A DNA stretch of 64,000 nt from Lycorma delicatula (Eukaryota; Arthropoda; Insecta; Hemiptera; Fulgoridae). The notes below the pieces were generated by a model, which saw only the letters and a list, made by a program, of their open reading frames with translations, did not search any database and was not told the origin of the DNA. The DNA lies in the NCBI RefSeq assembly GCF_047948215.1, contig NC_134455.1, positions 322,330,147-322,394,146 on the forward strand. The letters run 5' to 3'. The translations under genes were made by a program, and so were the position numbers. Positions 1 through 9,474 of this stretch are shown piece by piece (position 1 is the first letter of the stretch; each line of letters opens with the position of its first letter).

Positions 1-203
1 AAATTCTTATTTGCAGTGACTCGTGTAATGCTCTCCAAGCCTTAAAAAACGTTTATTCCAAACATCCTATCGTCATTGAAATGTACAACGCAATCGCTGA
101 GTTGAATAATCGCAACACAGAAGTAAGTTTTTGCTGGGTCCCTAGCCACGTAGGGATTCTAGGTAATGAACATCCAGATTCCGCTGCCAAAGAAGCATGT
201 AAC

Positions 204-232
204 CAGCCTCCTTTCACCCTGAAAGGAGGCTG
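204..232. repeat. Perfect 13-bp inverted repeat at the LINE frameshift
   Basis: CAGCCTCCTTTCA (204-216) and TGAAAGGAGGCTG (220-232) flank a 3-nt CCC loop. The hairpin sits exactly where the RNase H reading frame is lost. Confidence 0.9.
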
Positions 233-673
233 CTACTTCTGATTTTATTAACTATGTAAAACAATCACTAAGAGCAAGGTGGCAAGGTGACTGGACGGCT
301 ACCGTTGATAATAAACTCCATCAGATTAAAGATTCTGTGTTACCATGGGACTCGTTATACAGAAAACCCTGGCGTGAGGTAGTAGTTCTCTGTCGATTGC
401 GGATAGGACACACGAGGGTCACACACGAGTACCTGTTGACAAGAGGACAAGCACCTCTATGCGTACGATGCAACTGCCGTGTGACTGTGCGCCACATACT
501 TGTGGACTGCATATGTTATGCGGCATTGCGTCGTAAATTTAAACTATCCAGAAACATCCGTGGTATCTTGTGTAATGATAAAGAGGTTTTAAATGGATGT
601 TTCTGTTTTTGTGTAGTATAGGGTTAATATAAAAAATTTAACGTAACATAAAAATTTAATTACTTTAGTCCTA

Positions 674-960
674 TGTATTGTTTTTGTTATCCGAGTAGCG
701 AGCCTTTTACACTCCCTATCGGAATTTGTCAAATTTTATATATATATATATATTCATTTTTTTTTTTTTTTATGTTTTACAAATTCGTCTGTGATATTAG
801 TTGTAAGACTTTAAACATAATAGTTTTAAGTTTTATCTCTTTTTTTAATTTTAAGTTTTATTTATTTCTAATATGTTAGTTTTTAATGTAGTTTTAAGTT
901 ACATGTTAGTGTTTTTGTTATCCGAGAATGGACCTTTTACACCCATTCCGGATTTTGTTT
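674..960 (+). repeat. Duplicated block in the LINE 3' UTR
   Basis: A segment around 684-728 (GTTATCCGAG, CCTTTTACAC, CGGAATTTG) recurs with changes at about 912-957 (GTTATCCGAG, CCTTTTACACCC, CGGATTTTG), a spacing of about 228 bp. Both are embedded in T-rich sequence and look like an internal 3' UTR repeat of the LINE. Confidence 0.7.
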
Positions 961-1112
961 CCTGTGATAGTAGTTTTAAGTTTCAATGTTATCTAACAGC
1001 TTTAATTACTTTTATTTATTTATTTTTTCTTAAAAAAAAAAATAATAAAATAAAAATCCGGGCGATGATAACGTTCAACCGTTTTTCGCACTAAAAAGAA
1101 AAAAAAAAAAAT

Positions 1113-2689
1113 TACTTTCACTGGTAATTGGCTTAGGCTCATGCATCTCATATACATTAAACCTATTTTCCTCAACTACACCTGCACTCCTCTTCATCAT
1201 CCTTCCCAAAAATTTCTTCATTGTATACTATCTGTGAGATTTTGTTTACAACACCACCTCCAACATCATTTCCATTGCCAACAGCTTCTGACACAGTTTT
1301 CAATCTGATCTCAATACTTCTACTTTATGTCATACAGTTCTCAATCATTGACTTAAAGATCTGCTATTTGATTCTTGCCAAGATGTCAGCTGTCTGTAAC
1401 AATGAATGTTGTTTCCATGCTAACATTTTCCCTGTATTTATTTTTAGTTACAATGCTCTCATTTCTGTCATCAGAGATAATCCTTGCTAAACAGCCTACA
1501 AGCTTTGTGTAAATCTTATCCATGTGCCCTAACAATCTGTACTCAAGCTTTTCCTTTCTAACTTCAAACCCCACATAACATACTCTACTTTCCATTTTTC
1601 TTAAGCAGTAAATAAAAATGAGATTATTAAATTAGAACAAACTAAAAAAAATATTACATCTATCAACACAAAAATTAAAATTATGAGTATAACAGGCAGA
1701 CTGTTAGGGAAAATTTTGTTTAAATTATCAGAGGTATGCTAGATTATATCATGTTGCCTGCACTGTTTATAATAACGCCATATAACTTGATTCAGTTACA
1801 TTTAAACTTTAAGGTCTTTATTGATTCAAGAATTTTTTTAAATGTAGCATTTCTTATGATGGTATCTCAAGAATTGTTTTAAGTGTAAATAAGAATGAAT
1901 CATTTAAGTAAGAATATCTTTAAATTGTACTGCTTAGATAAGTTCATTTGGTTAAAAATATAAAGTTAAATTTGGTGGTATTTATAAGATCTTCAGAAAC
2001 GTATATATGTTTGCATTTGTAAATTATGTATGTAGGGTGACGCAAAATGACAGCAGCATTTTAGGCAGGTGATTTGAGACATTTATATAATCAAAAAAGG
2101 TTTCTATAAACATATGTTCAGAAATACTTTGCTCTCAAGTTACAGTTAACAAAATATTTTGTTTCAATGGTAAAATAAATCCATGCTGAAATTCTTGGGC
2201 TCTAAATTAAGGACTGGTGGTTTTATTTGTTTTTGACCTGAAATGTTGAATAAAACACAATCTCTTGTGGTTTCTGAGAAAAGCCCAAATAATTGGAATT
2301 TAAAAAAAATAATTTTTCTAGTTTTTCTGTAAATTAAAGTTGTTAAATTGTTGCTATTGAACTAGTTAAAATTTCTAACAAAATATCTACAGAGTTTAAT
2401 TATTAAAATAAAATCAGCACAAATTTTTTTAGATATTTGTTTTTTTATTAACAGTTTAATTTACTACAAATCTAAAAAAAAAAGAAGTTTTTATCCTTTA
2501 TTCCATTCTTTTTGGGCGTAGGGATAATTTTCTCACAAACTATTAGAAATATAGTTCTCAGACCTGTTTTATTCAATTTTTCAAGTCAAATAATCAAATT
2601 TTTTCCTTAATTTTGGTCTCTGATTATATATACATAATGCTTTTGAAAAGTAACTGTATACCTTTTATACACTAGTACAATGATATGTT
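1113..2689. other. AT-rich non-coding stretch, origin not identified
   Basis: No gene recognised. On the - strand 1386-1595 a 69-codon open stretch (KLVGCLARIISDDRN within it) continues with several stops to about 1130, and its base composition differs from the surrounding AT-rich DNA. It may be a decayed retrotransposon piece, but I do not recognise the family. From 1620 to 2680 the sequence is AT-rich with nothing supportable. Confidence 0.4.
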
Positions 2690-3570
2690 AAGATTGACTT
2701 ACAGCAATTTATGGAAACAGTCGCCATCAACATCCAGACATACCTACATGAGTTTCTTCTTGTTCTCGAAGACTCTTCCAGTATATTCATGTGGAATGCT
2801 CTTGGTAAAATTATGAATAGCTGTTTGAAGTTCCTGTAGGTTATGGGGGTTTTCTTGTTAAACATTACTTTTTTCATAACCCCAGAAGTAAAAACCTGGT
2901 GGGTCTAAGTTAAGAGAATGAGATGCCACAGGCCCGTAGAAGTAATTTAATATCCAAAAACTTATTGCAGTTACTTCATGGACTGTTTGGCTGTATACAC
3001 TATTCCACCATCTTTTTGAATCCAAACATTATTAATTTCATTCTAGGTTAGCTCTCCCAAGAACTGGTGATTGATTTTGTAACAATGAGTTGAATTAATT
3101 GTTTCTGCAAAGAATTTGGACCGACTGGTTATGATAAACTTTGTAAAGAAATTTCATGTATGGTATATGGATTGTTGGCAGTCCATAAATGTGTGCTCTG
3201 GCGTGGACATAGTCAGATAAATGGAACTGTGCCTCATCGCTATAGAAAACAGTCAAAAATATTGTCAGAGTTGTTCATTAGAGGTTGTTGAAACCATCCA
3301 TTCACAGTATTGAATTCGCTTTTCAGTCTGTAGCCAATTTTTGAACTGCTTACACTTTATGTGGACTAAGACTAAGTTTTGTACAAACTCACTTGTGTGC
3401 AGTTGCAACGTTGATGTTTTTCTGTTGGGTCAACTTTTGCATGGACTTTTTGGGACTATTTTGCATAACAGCTGATATGTTTTGCAGTTTTTCTTCATAG
3501 AGTATGATGGTCTACTATTTTGCTCATAGTCTCCTTTACTGATCCCATCAATTAAGGAAATGTATACCTG
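2690..3570 (-). mobile_element. Tc1/mariner-superfamily transposase remnant (DUF4817-like type)
   Basis: On the - strand a degraded transposase can be followed: SDEAQFHLSDYV (first catalytic block) near 3190-3250, then LDPPGFYFWGYEK (third catalytic block, usual form S-P-D-L-(T)-P-x-D-F-F-L-W-G) near 2870-2930, and a C-terminal tail (LPRAFHMNILEE and on) to about 2700. Stops and shifts interrupt it throughout. Boundaries are approximate because terminal repeats were not found. Confidence 0.65.
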
Positions 3571-3885
3571 AAAATCTAATGGAAAGCTGGTCTCACTAAT
3601 ATTGTGTATTCACCATGCTCATGGAAGATGTATTCAGTGAGAGATATTCACTGTTCTAAAGTTAACACTGTTCAAGTCCATATGGAAAGACAGTCTTAAT
3701 CATTCAACTATGAAAAAGGTCACAAGTTATCCCCCTGACTGGCTAGTGGAAGGAAACTGTACACAACACAGAATTTCTAACCTTTGTTGAAAACATTTGC
3801 AGTGCATGTAATATATTCCTAGCATGCAAGTTACTTTTCGAATGCATAGTTTGTATATTATATATATGCTTGTACCACCCACTTG

Positions 3886-4015
3886 CTGGTCTCAAGCGGG
3901 TAACTCTTTTTCGCAGTCTTTCAAGAATTTCTCTATAACATTTCGATATACTGGTCTCAAGCGGGTAACTCTTTTCTGCAGTCTTTCAAGAATTTCTTGG
4001 TAAATATTTTGATTT
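3886..4015. repeat. Tandem duplication, 2 x 65 bp
   Basis: Two adjacent copies, 3886-3950 and 3951-4015, share CTGGTCTCAAGCGGGTAACT and CAGTCTTTCAAGAATTTCT with a few differences near their ends, inside the mariner remnant. Confidence 0.9.
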
Positions 4016-4425
4016 ACAGTTTGTTCTGCAGGCAAAAACTCCTTATGGACAATGCCATTACTATCGAAGAAACAAATTAGCATGGTTTTGATTTGATTCA
4101 TGATGCTGCATCATGGCAATGCACCTTGTCATCACACTGCACTCTTAATTAATGAGTTTTTAGCAGAAAAAAAATTCCTGTATTTCTTTTACTACCTTAT
4201 TCATCTGACTTGAATCCCTGCGACTTTTGCCTGTTCCCTACTTTAAAAAGCACCTCAAAGGATACCATTTTGGAACAGTAGAAAACATTAAAAAAATGTA
4301 ACTGACCATCTGAAGGATATTCCGGTTTTTGAATCGCAACACTGCTATGAAGAGTGGGAAAACTGTTTGAAGTGTTGTGTGGCTTCTCAAGGGAATTATG
4401 TATATACATGTGATGAACTCAAGTT
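3886..4425. mobile_element. Mariner remnant with an internal inversion and a tandem duplication
   Basis: The segment encoding KTMLICFFDSNGIVHKEF through ERLQKRVTRLRP lies on the - strand (3892-4101). The part that should follow it in a mariner transposase (LHHGNAPCHHTALL, CDFCLFP-like sequence, HCYEEWENCLKCCVASQGNYV) lies on the + strand from about 4085 to 4410. The two halves therefore face opposite ways, with a junction near 4095-4105. A 65-bp direct duplication (3886-3950 and 3951-4015, both starting CTGGTCTCAAGCGGG) repeats the ERLQKRV-encoding end. The element cannot encode transposase. Confidence 0.8.
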
Positions 4426-4458
4426 GTTAAGGTTAATGGTACTTAAAGTCAGCCAGTT

Positions 4459-5390
4459 AAGATGAATGTTGGAGTGCCGCAGAGCTCAATTTTAGGGCCA
4501 TTTTTATTCATTCTCTATATAAATGACTTGTTAACTCTACAGAAGGGTCTAATTACATATGTTGAGGACACAGTCATACCAGCGAATGGACATACATGGA
4601 CTGAAGTGGCAGATTCAATGCCTGCTAAGCTTGATTCTATTTTCTCATACTTATATCAAAACAACCTTATACTTAATATAAAAAAAATCAGTGTTCATTA
4701 CTTTTGGCAATTACAGAGATTCTATATCAGATAACATAGATATCATGATCAATGGTCAGCACCTCAAGAGAGTCAAAACTAGTAAATATCTAGGAGTGAC
4801 ATATGACTGTAATGTAAAGTGGGATGTGCACGTGAACAACATAGTTAAAAAACCAAATACCTAGTTTATGTTTTCTACAGGTTGAAACAAGTATTATCGA
4901 GAAGGCAGATGTTACAAGTATACTATGGTCTTTTTCACAGTATGGCAGTGTATAATATTATTGGATGGGGTGGTCTTTATGGGTCTTCATTTCATCTTTT
5001 GAACAGGCTACAAAATAGTACTATTAAAATAATTGAATTCAGGTAACAGGATCCAGACAGATCATTGGACATCATGCCTGATGTCCAATGATCTATCATA
5101 TAATGTTGTCCAATGATGATTTTTGTTGTGAATTCTATTTTGTACCTATATAATGAACTAAAAAATGAGTTTATTCAGAATCCACTTGTTTATTATAACT
5201 TGTTTTAAAAGTATTAAGTTACAAAACACCTGCTAACAATTGGACAAAGAAGCTTTGTCTACTTCTCTATAAAATATTTTAATGAATTTGCAAAATAAAT
5301 TTAAGGATCTTGATGTTAGTAAAAAAATGTTAAAACGAAAATTGAAAGAGCAAATCAAAAAGATAGATATTGTTTAAAGGATGTATGAAA
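4459..5390 (+). mobile_element. Non-LTR retrotransposon fragment (Jockey/CR1-like reverse transcriptase)
   Basis: Starts with the RT motif GVPQSSILGPFLFILYINDL (usual GVPQGS), followed by YVEDTVI where YADDT/FADDT is expected, so a catalytic aspartate is altered. After a frame change it continues with KTSKYLGVTYDCNVKWDVHVNNI, then VYVFYRLKQVL and a C-terminal region to about 5390. A perfect 16-bp hairpin interrupts it at 5059-5094. It is 5'-truncated, beginning abruptly after the mariner remnant. Confidence 0.75.
5059..5094. repeat. Perfect 16-bp inverted repeat inside a LINE fragment
   Basis: AGATCATTGGACATCA (5059-5074) and its exact reverse complement (5079-5094) flank a TGCC loop. A third partial copy, TGTCCAATGAT, follows near 5107. 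The LINE reading frame is lost here. Confidence 0.9.
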
Positions 5391-5848
5391 TGGATTCTGT
5401 AATTTTTTCTTTGTTATGATCGTTTCTTTTATGATGTTTTTATATACTAAAACATTAATTTTTTGTATATTTTATTTATGTACTGTTTTAACTGAGTTAG
5501 TTATACTTCACAATTTGTGTAAAATATATAGATTTTTTTTAATTATAGGATCAACCTATATACAGGTATTTTACCCTCTGCAGGTCCTTTTTGTAATATT
5601 TAAATGCCTAAAGGAATTTGGTAATAAATTAATAAATTCTAATTGTAATATCTATAACAAATCAGGAGTGTATAAAATAGAATACTTAGAGCAAAATTAT
5701 TCAAAATTCTATATGGTGTCAGAAATCCAAAAACCACCCTAAAGAATATTTATAAACATATAAATAATAAACATAAATTTAATTACACTGATCTAATTAG
5801 AGAGAATAAAAATATATTTTCAAATATAGATTACATACTAATTAGATA
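5391..5848. other. AT-rich non-coding stretch
   Basis: A 108-codon open stretch at 5416-5742 is low-complexity and hydrophobic, as expected by chance from T-rich DNA. No gene, repeat boundary or signal recognised. Confidence 0.5.
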
Positions 5849-7138
5849 AGAGGGTGAATCAAATTTAAACAGTAATTTTGTTATTCTACACAGCAAGCAA
5901 TTCTTAGCTGGATGGTGGAGTGGGGGGTTAATGTTTGGTGTTTAGGGAGGAGGAACCAGCTTGGTTAGCTCCTTCACTCTGTCTTGTCGTCAGTTCAGCC
6001 ATAAGTGAACAAGAGGTTCTGTTGTCTGTTGCTCAACGTATAATCATAAAGTTTTTAACTTATGAAGATGTTAAACCCATGGAAAATTTAACTCTTTTAA
6101 AGGTGCAATTTGGGGACACTACACTGTCCCAGAACTGAGTGTATACGTGGGCCAGACAATTTAAGGATGAGCGAGAAAGTGTAGAAAACGAAAGTCATGA
6201 TTGACATTCAGGGTCAGGTCTCACAGCTGACAACATCCATGTCATTAGAGAGCTTATCGAAGATGGTTGCTTGTTCACTATTAAAGAAATCACCTCAGAA
6301 GTGGGTATCAGCTGTGGAAGTGCTCAATTCATTATCACTGATCATCTTGGCTTTAGAAAAATTAATGCTGCATGGGTTTTGAGGTTGTTGACCGAAAATC
6401 AATAACAAGTCAAGTTGGAGATCTTTGAGAGATTTCTGAATTGATTTTGGCAAGAAGGGGACGATTTTTTGAAATGTATCATCACATGTGATGAGACTTG
6501 GGTCCATCATTACACTTCAGAGTCAAAAATGGCGAATAAGGTGTAGCGAAGATAGGATGAGGGCTGCTCAGTGAAGGCCAAAACCCGTCTGTCGGCCGGA
6601 AAAGTTGTTGCAATGATTTATTTTTACTCAAGGGAAGTTTTACTCATTGATTTTCTCCACAATCAACAAATGGTAAATGCAGCTTACTATTGCCAGCTAC
6701 AGTCAACAAAAGCTGCCTACCAAAACAAACGACGGGTTATGCCCATCAGAGATGTCATCCTTCTCCATGATAACTCCAGGCTGCACACTGGGATTGTGGC
6801 AAGGGATAAATTGGAAAAAATGCACTGGGAAACTCTTGACCACTCTCTCCACAGTCTATATTTGCCCCCTTGTGACTATTTTTTGTTTGCATCTTTGAAA
6901 GAATCTCTTGGAGGGAAACGATTTGAAAACAATGAAAATGTCATGGAGCACGTGTACAATTGGTTGATGACTTGTCCTCAAACTTTTTATGAACAAGGAA
7001 TTTTCAAGCTTCCTAATCGTTGGAAAAAGTGTGTATATCGTGCAGGAGACTATACAGAGAAATGAAGGTATGAATTGTACATATTATTAATTAATAAATT
7101 TATTAAACAAATTTCCGTTTATATTTGATTCACCCTCA
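5849..7138 (+). mobile_element. Mariner element with terminal inverted repeats and TA target duplication (decayed)
   Basis: Length 1290 bp, the usual mariner size. The ends match as ~29-bp inverted repeats (GAGGGTGAATCAAATTTAAAC at the left; the complement of GTTTATATTTGATTCACCCTC at the right), flanked by TA at 5847-5848 and 7139-7140. The + strand encodes a mariner transposase in pieces: an N-terminal helix-turn-helix region (QRIIIKFLTYEDVKP near 6030; IKEITSEVGISCGSAQFII near 6280), CDETWVHHYT (first D) near 6490, VILLHDNSRLHT (second D) near 6755, and PPCDYFLFASLKESLGGKRF (third D) near 6865, ending AGDYTEK at 7065. The longest clean stretch is 6571-7065. Stops and at least one frameshift in the N-terminal half make it inactive. 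Confidence 0.93.
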
Positions 7139-7303
7139 TATTAGTAATAATAGATTTAAATCACTTTGATTTGAGAAATTACATATAAAACTTCACAAAA
7201 ATATAATTTGTGAACTAGTAAAGTTTTAACATGATTGGATTTTAAATAGCATTCTTAATTAAAATTTTCAGATTTGGAATTTAAAAATATTTAAATTATA
7301 ATA

Positions 7304-8532
7304 CAAGGGTCGTTCAGTAAGTCCTTAGAAATAGATAGAAAAACAAATTATTTTGTGTGGATTATTTTTACTTTTCAACATAATCTCCTTTTAACTGTAT
7401 ACACTTTCCAAGCGTTTCTCTAACTTTTTTAAGCCATCCAAAAAGTAGGATTTCAGAAGGTTCTCAAAATAAGCATCTGTTTGGGCGATGCCCTCCTCAT
7501 TTGATGTGAACCGTTGCGGCTGAACCATTTTTTCGACTTTGGAAATAAAAAAATCTACTGGGAGCCAAATCCAGTGAATATGGTGGATGTTGTAATAATT
7601 CAAGCTTTAAGTCCATAATTTTGGTCATTGAAACTGCACAGGTGTGCACCCGTGCATTGTCTTGACGAGGATGTTTTTTCTTGATTTCTTCACTCAACTT
7701 GTGCAATAACGACATGTAATACTCTTCAGTTAATGTTTGTCCTTTTTCCAAGTAATCAGTGTAGATGACACTGCGTGCATCTCAAAAAACCATGGCCATC
7801 ACCTTGCCAACTGATTTCATTATCTTCGCCTTCTTCGGAGCCCATTGGCCTTTAAAAACCCACTGTTTTGACTGTTCCTTTGTCTCTGGAATGTAGTAGT
7901 GTATCCATGTTTTGTCCACAGTTATGTATCAATGCAGAAACTCATCAGGATTGCAATGGAAAAGCACCAGGACAGCCTCAGAGTTGATCAGTGATTGCGT
8001 TTATTCTCCGCTGAGAACAAACGTGGCACCCATTTTGCTGAAATTTTTTTTCATACCCTCTTTTTCGTGTAAAACTGAAAACACTGTACCTTGCAATATG
8101 CCTGTAACCTCAACTATTTCATGCACTTTGATTCGTCGATCACTCAAAACCATATTGTGAATTTTGGGGGTGGTCACTTCCACTGGACATCCCAAATGAA
8201 TCCCAAAAATTTCATCTTTTGTGGCTGTACAGCCACGTTTAAACTCATTTACCCAATTTTAAACAGTTGCAAACACAAGAGCAGATGTGCCATGAACTTC
8301 ATCCAACTCAGCCAATGTTAAGTGTTTAATCACCACCCTAAACTCACTTTTTCATTTTTCTAAACAAACAATAGCTTTTTGCTTCAATCAACTATGACAA
8401 TGAAACCACGTGATGGGTACAGCTGAAACTTTAACTGCACTCTAGCGACAAATGACGCATACTAAAAGTAAACCATTTTCGATACTACGAGTGTCATCTC
8501 TGATTTTCTAAGGACTTTTTGAATTACCCTGG
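7304..8532 (-). mobile_element. Second mariner lineage, inverted, with TIRs and TA target duplication (decayed)
   Basis: Length 1229 bp, flanked by TA at 7302-7303 and 8533-8534. Imperfect terminal repeats share AGTCCTTAGAAA (GGGTCGTTCAGTAAGTCC at left; complement of GGACTTTTTGAATTACCC at right). The - strand encodes a helix-turn-helix segment (VHEIVEVTGILQGTVFSVLHEKEGMKK near 8040-8120), RQDNARVHT (second D) near 7650, PPYSLDLAPS near 7570 and a C-terminus FTSNEEGIAQTDAYFENL to about 7394. A one-base insertion near 7552-7558 shifts frame right at the third catalytic aspartate. Distinct in sequence from the element at 5849-7138. Confidence 0.9.
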
Positions 8533-8534
8533 TA

Positions 8535-9283
8535 CCAATAGCAAGATTGTAGTAGCAGGATAATTCATTTTTTATCAGTGACTGAAATAGTTACACATCA
8601 CTCTACATTTTAATTTTTCAAGATATGTTTTTTATCTTAACATATACAATTTTACATGTTCTGATGAAGCAAATATCTCTTCTAAAGCAGTTAACATGAA
8701 AAAAAAGAGAAAAAAGTAAGTAGTAAGCATATACTGATGAAGGAAAAGAGGAAATAGTGTGCGTATCATTACTGTGACCTCCAGGTAAAACTAATTCAGT
8801 GAGAAAGATTTCTTTAGATACTAGTGTGCAAAAATTGACTGTCCAAAGAATAACAAAAAGTAATAAAAGTAAAATTTTTTAGAAGCTACCTGGTTCATAA
8901 TCTTTTGGTAGATGATCCAGATAGGAGAGTTAAGTTTTATAAATCCTAGAAGGTTGACATTTTTACAGAAAATTTTTAGAACCTTTGTTAAAAGGTCTGT
9001 TAAGTTTAAATAGAATTGTTGGGAGAATGGGTGAGGTATAAAAGCTTATACCTCTTCGTGGGCCCCATTGTATATAAATATTGTAGTCTTTATTAATTGT
9101 TAATTACCTTACTGGAACTTGTTTACAAAATAATTTTAATGAAAAGACTAATATAATGTTAAATATATTTATTGTATTTAATTAATATTGAATTTTATTG
9201 ACCATATCAAATTAATTTACTGAGTTTTATTAGTATTAAAGATTCACTTCAATGATTTTTTTTTTTTATTAATTTTTTTTCAG
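8535..9283. other. Intron sequence upstream of first visible Mre11 exon
   Basis: AT-rich. Around 8990-9080 the sequence GGGTGAGGTATAAAAGCTTATACCTC followed by GTGGGCCCCATTGTATATAAA resembles the 3' end of a LINE and contains a perfect 9-bp inverted repeat (9032-9040 with 9045-9053). Otherwise nothing supportable. Confidence 0.4.
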
Positions 9284-9474
9284 GTTTTAAAAGATTAAGT
9301 TCATTGGATTTGCTTAGTGTATCAGGACTTGTTAATTACTTTGGTAAATGGACAGACCTAAAACAGATATCAATTTCACCATTGTTAATGAGGAAGGGAG
9401 TAACAAAACTTGCTCTTTATGGACTTAGTTATATTAAAGATGAAAGGCTTTCAAGGCTTTTTAGAGACAGAAAG
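9284..9474 (+). CDS. Mre11: Mre11 first visible exon (phosphodiesterase domain)
   Basis: The exon opens after a T-rich tract and CAG, and its first two bases complete a glycine codon (phase 1). It encodes the helix and strand just after the GNHDDPTG motif, including SLDLLSVSGLVNYFG and LALYGLSYIKDERL. It ends AAG with donor GTTTGT at 9475. Frame is fixed by the match to the MRE11 family and by continuity with the next exon. Confidence 0.92.

Larger units (their letters stand above)
1..1112 (+). mobile_element. Non-LTR retrotransposon (I/Jockey type), 3' end with RNase H domain
   Basis: The + strand reading from base 3 gives an RNase H segment: ICSDSCNALQAL, then FCWVPSHVGILGNEHPDSAAKEA, the typical W-V-P-S-H-x-G-(I)-x-G-N-E-x-A-D/E-x-x-A-K motif. 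The frame breaks at a stop (240-242) and continues in another frame with the usual C-terminal block RLRIGHTRVTHEYLL and a C-x2-C-x5-H-x4-C zinc-knuckle-like motif (LCVRCNCRVTVRHILVDC) to about 620. A long T-rich 3' UTR follows, then GGCGATGATAACG and an A-rich tail ending near 1112. The element enters from the left edge, so its 5' part is not visible. It is inactive because of the frameshift. Confidence 0.85.

Noticed and set aside
673..879. Phenylalanine/isoleucine-rich open frame
   Set aside because: T-rich 3' UTR of the LINE; hydrophobic low-complexity translation expected by chance.
7304..8532. Adjacent mariners 5849-7138 and 7304-8532 as one composite element
   Set aside because: Each has its own TIR pair, TA target duplication and a different transposase; 165 bp of unrelated DNA separates them.
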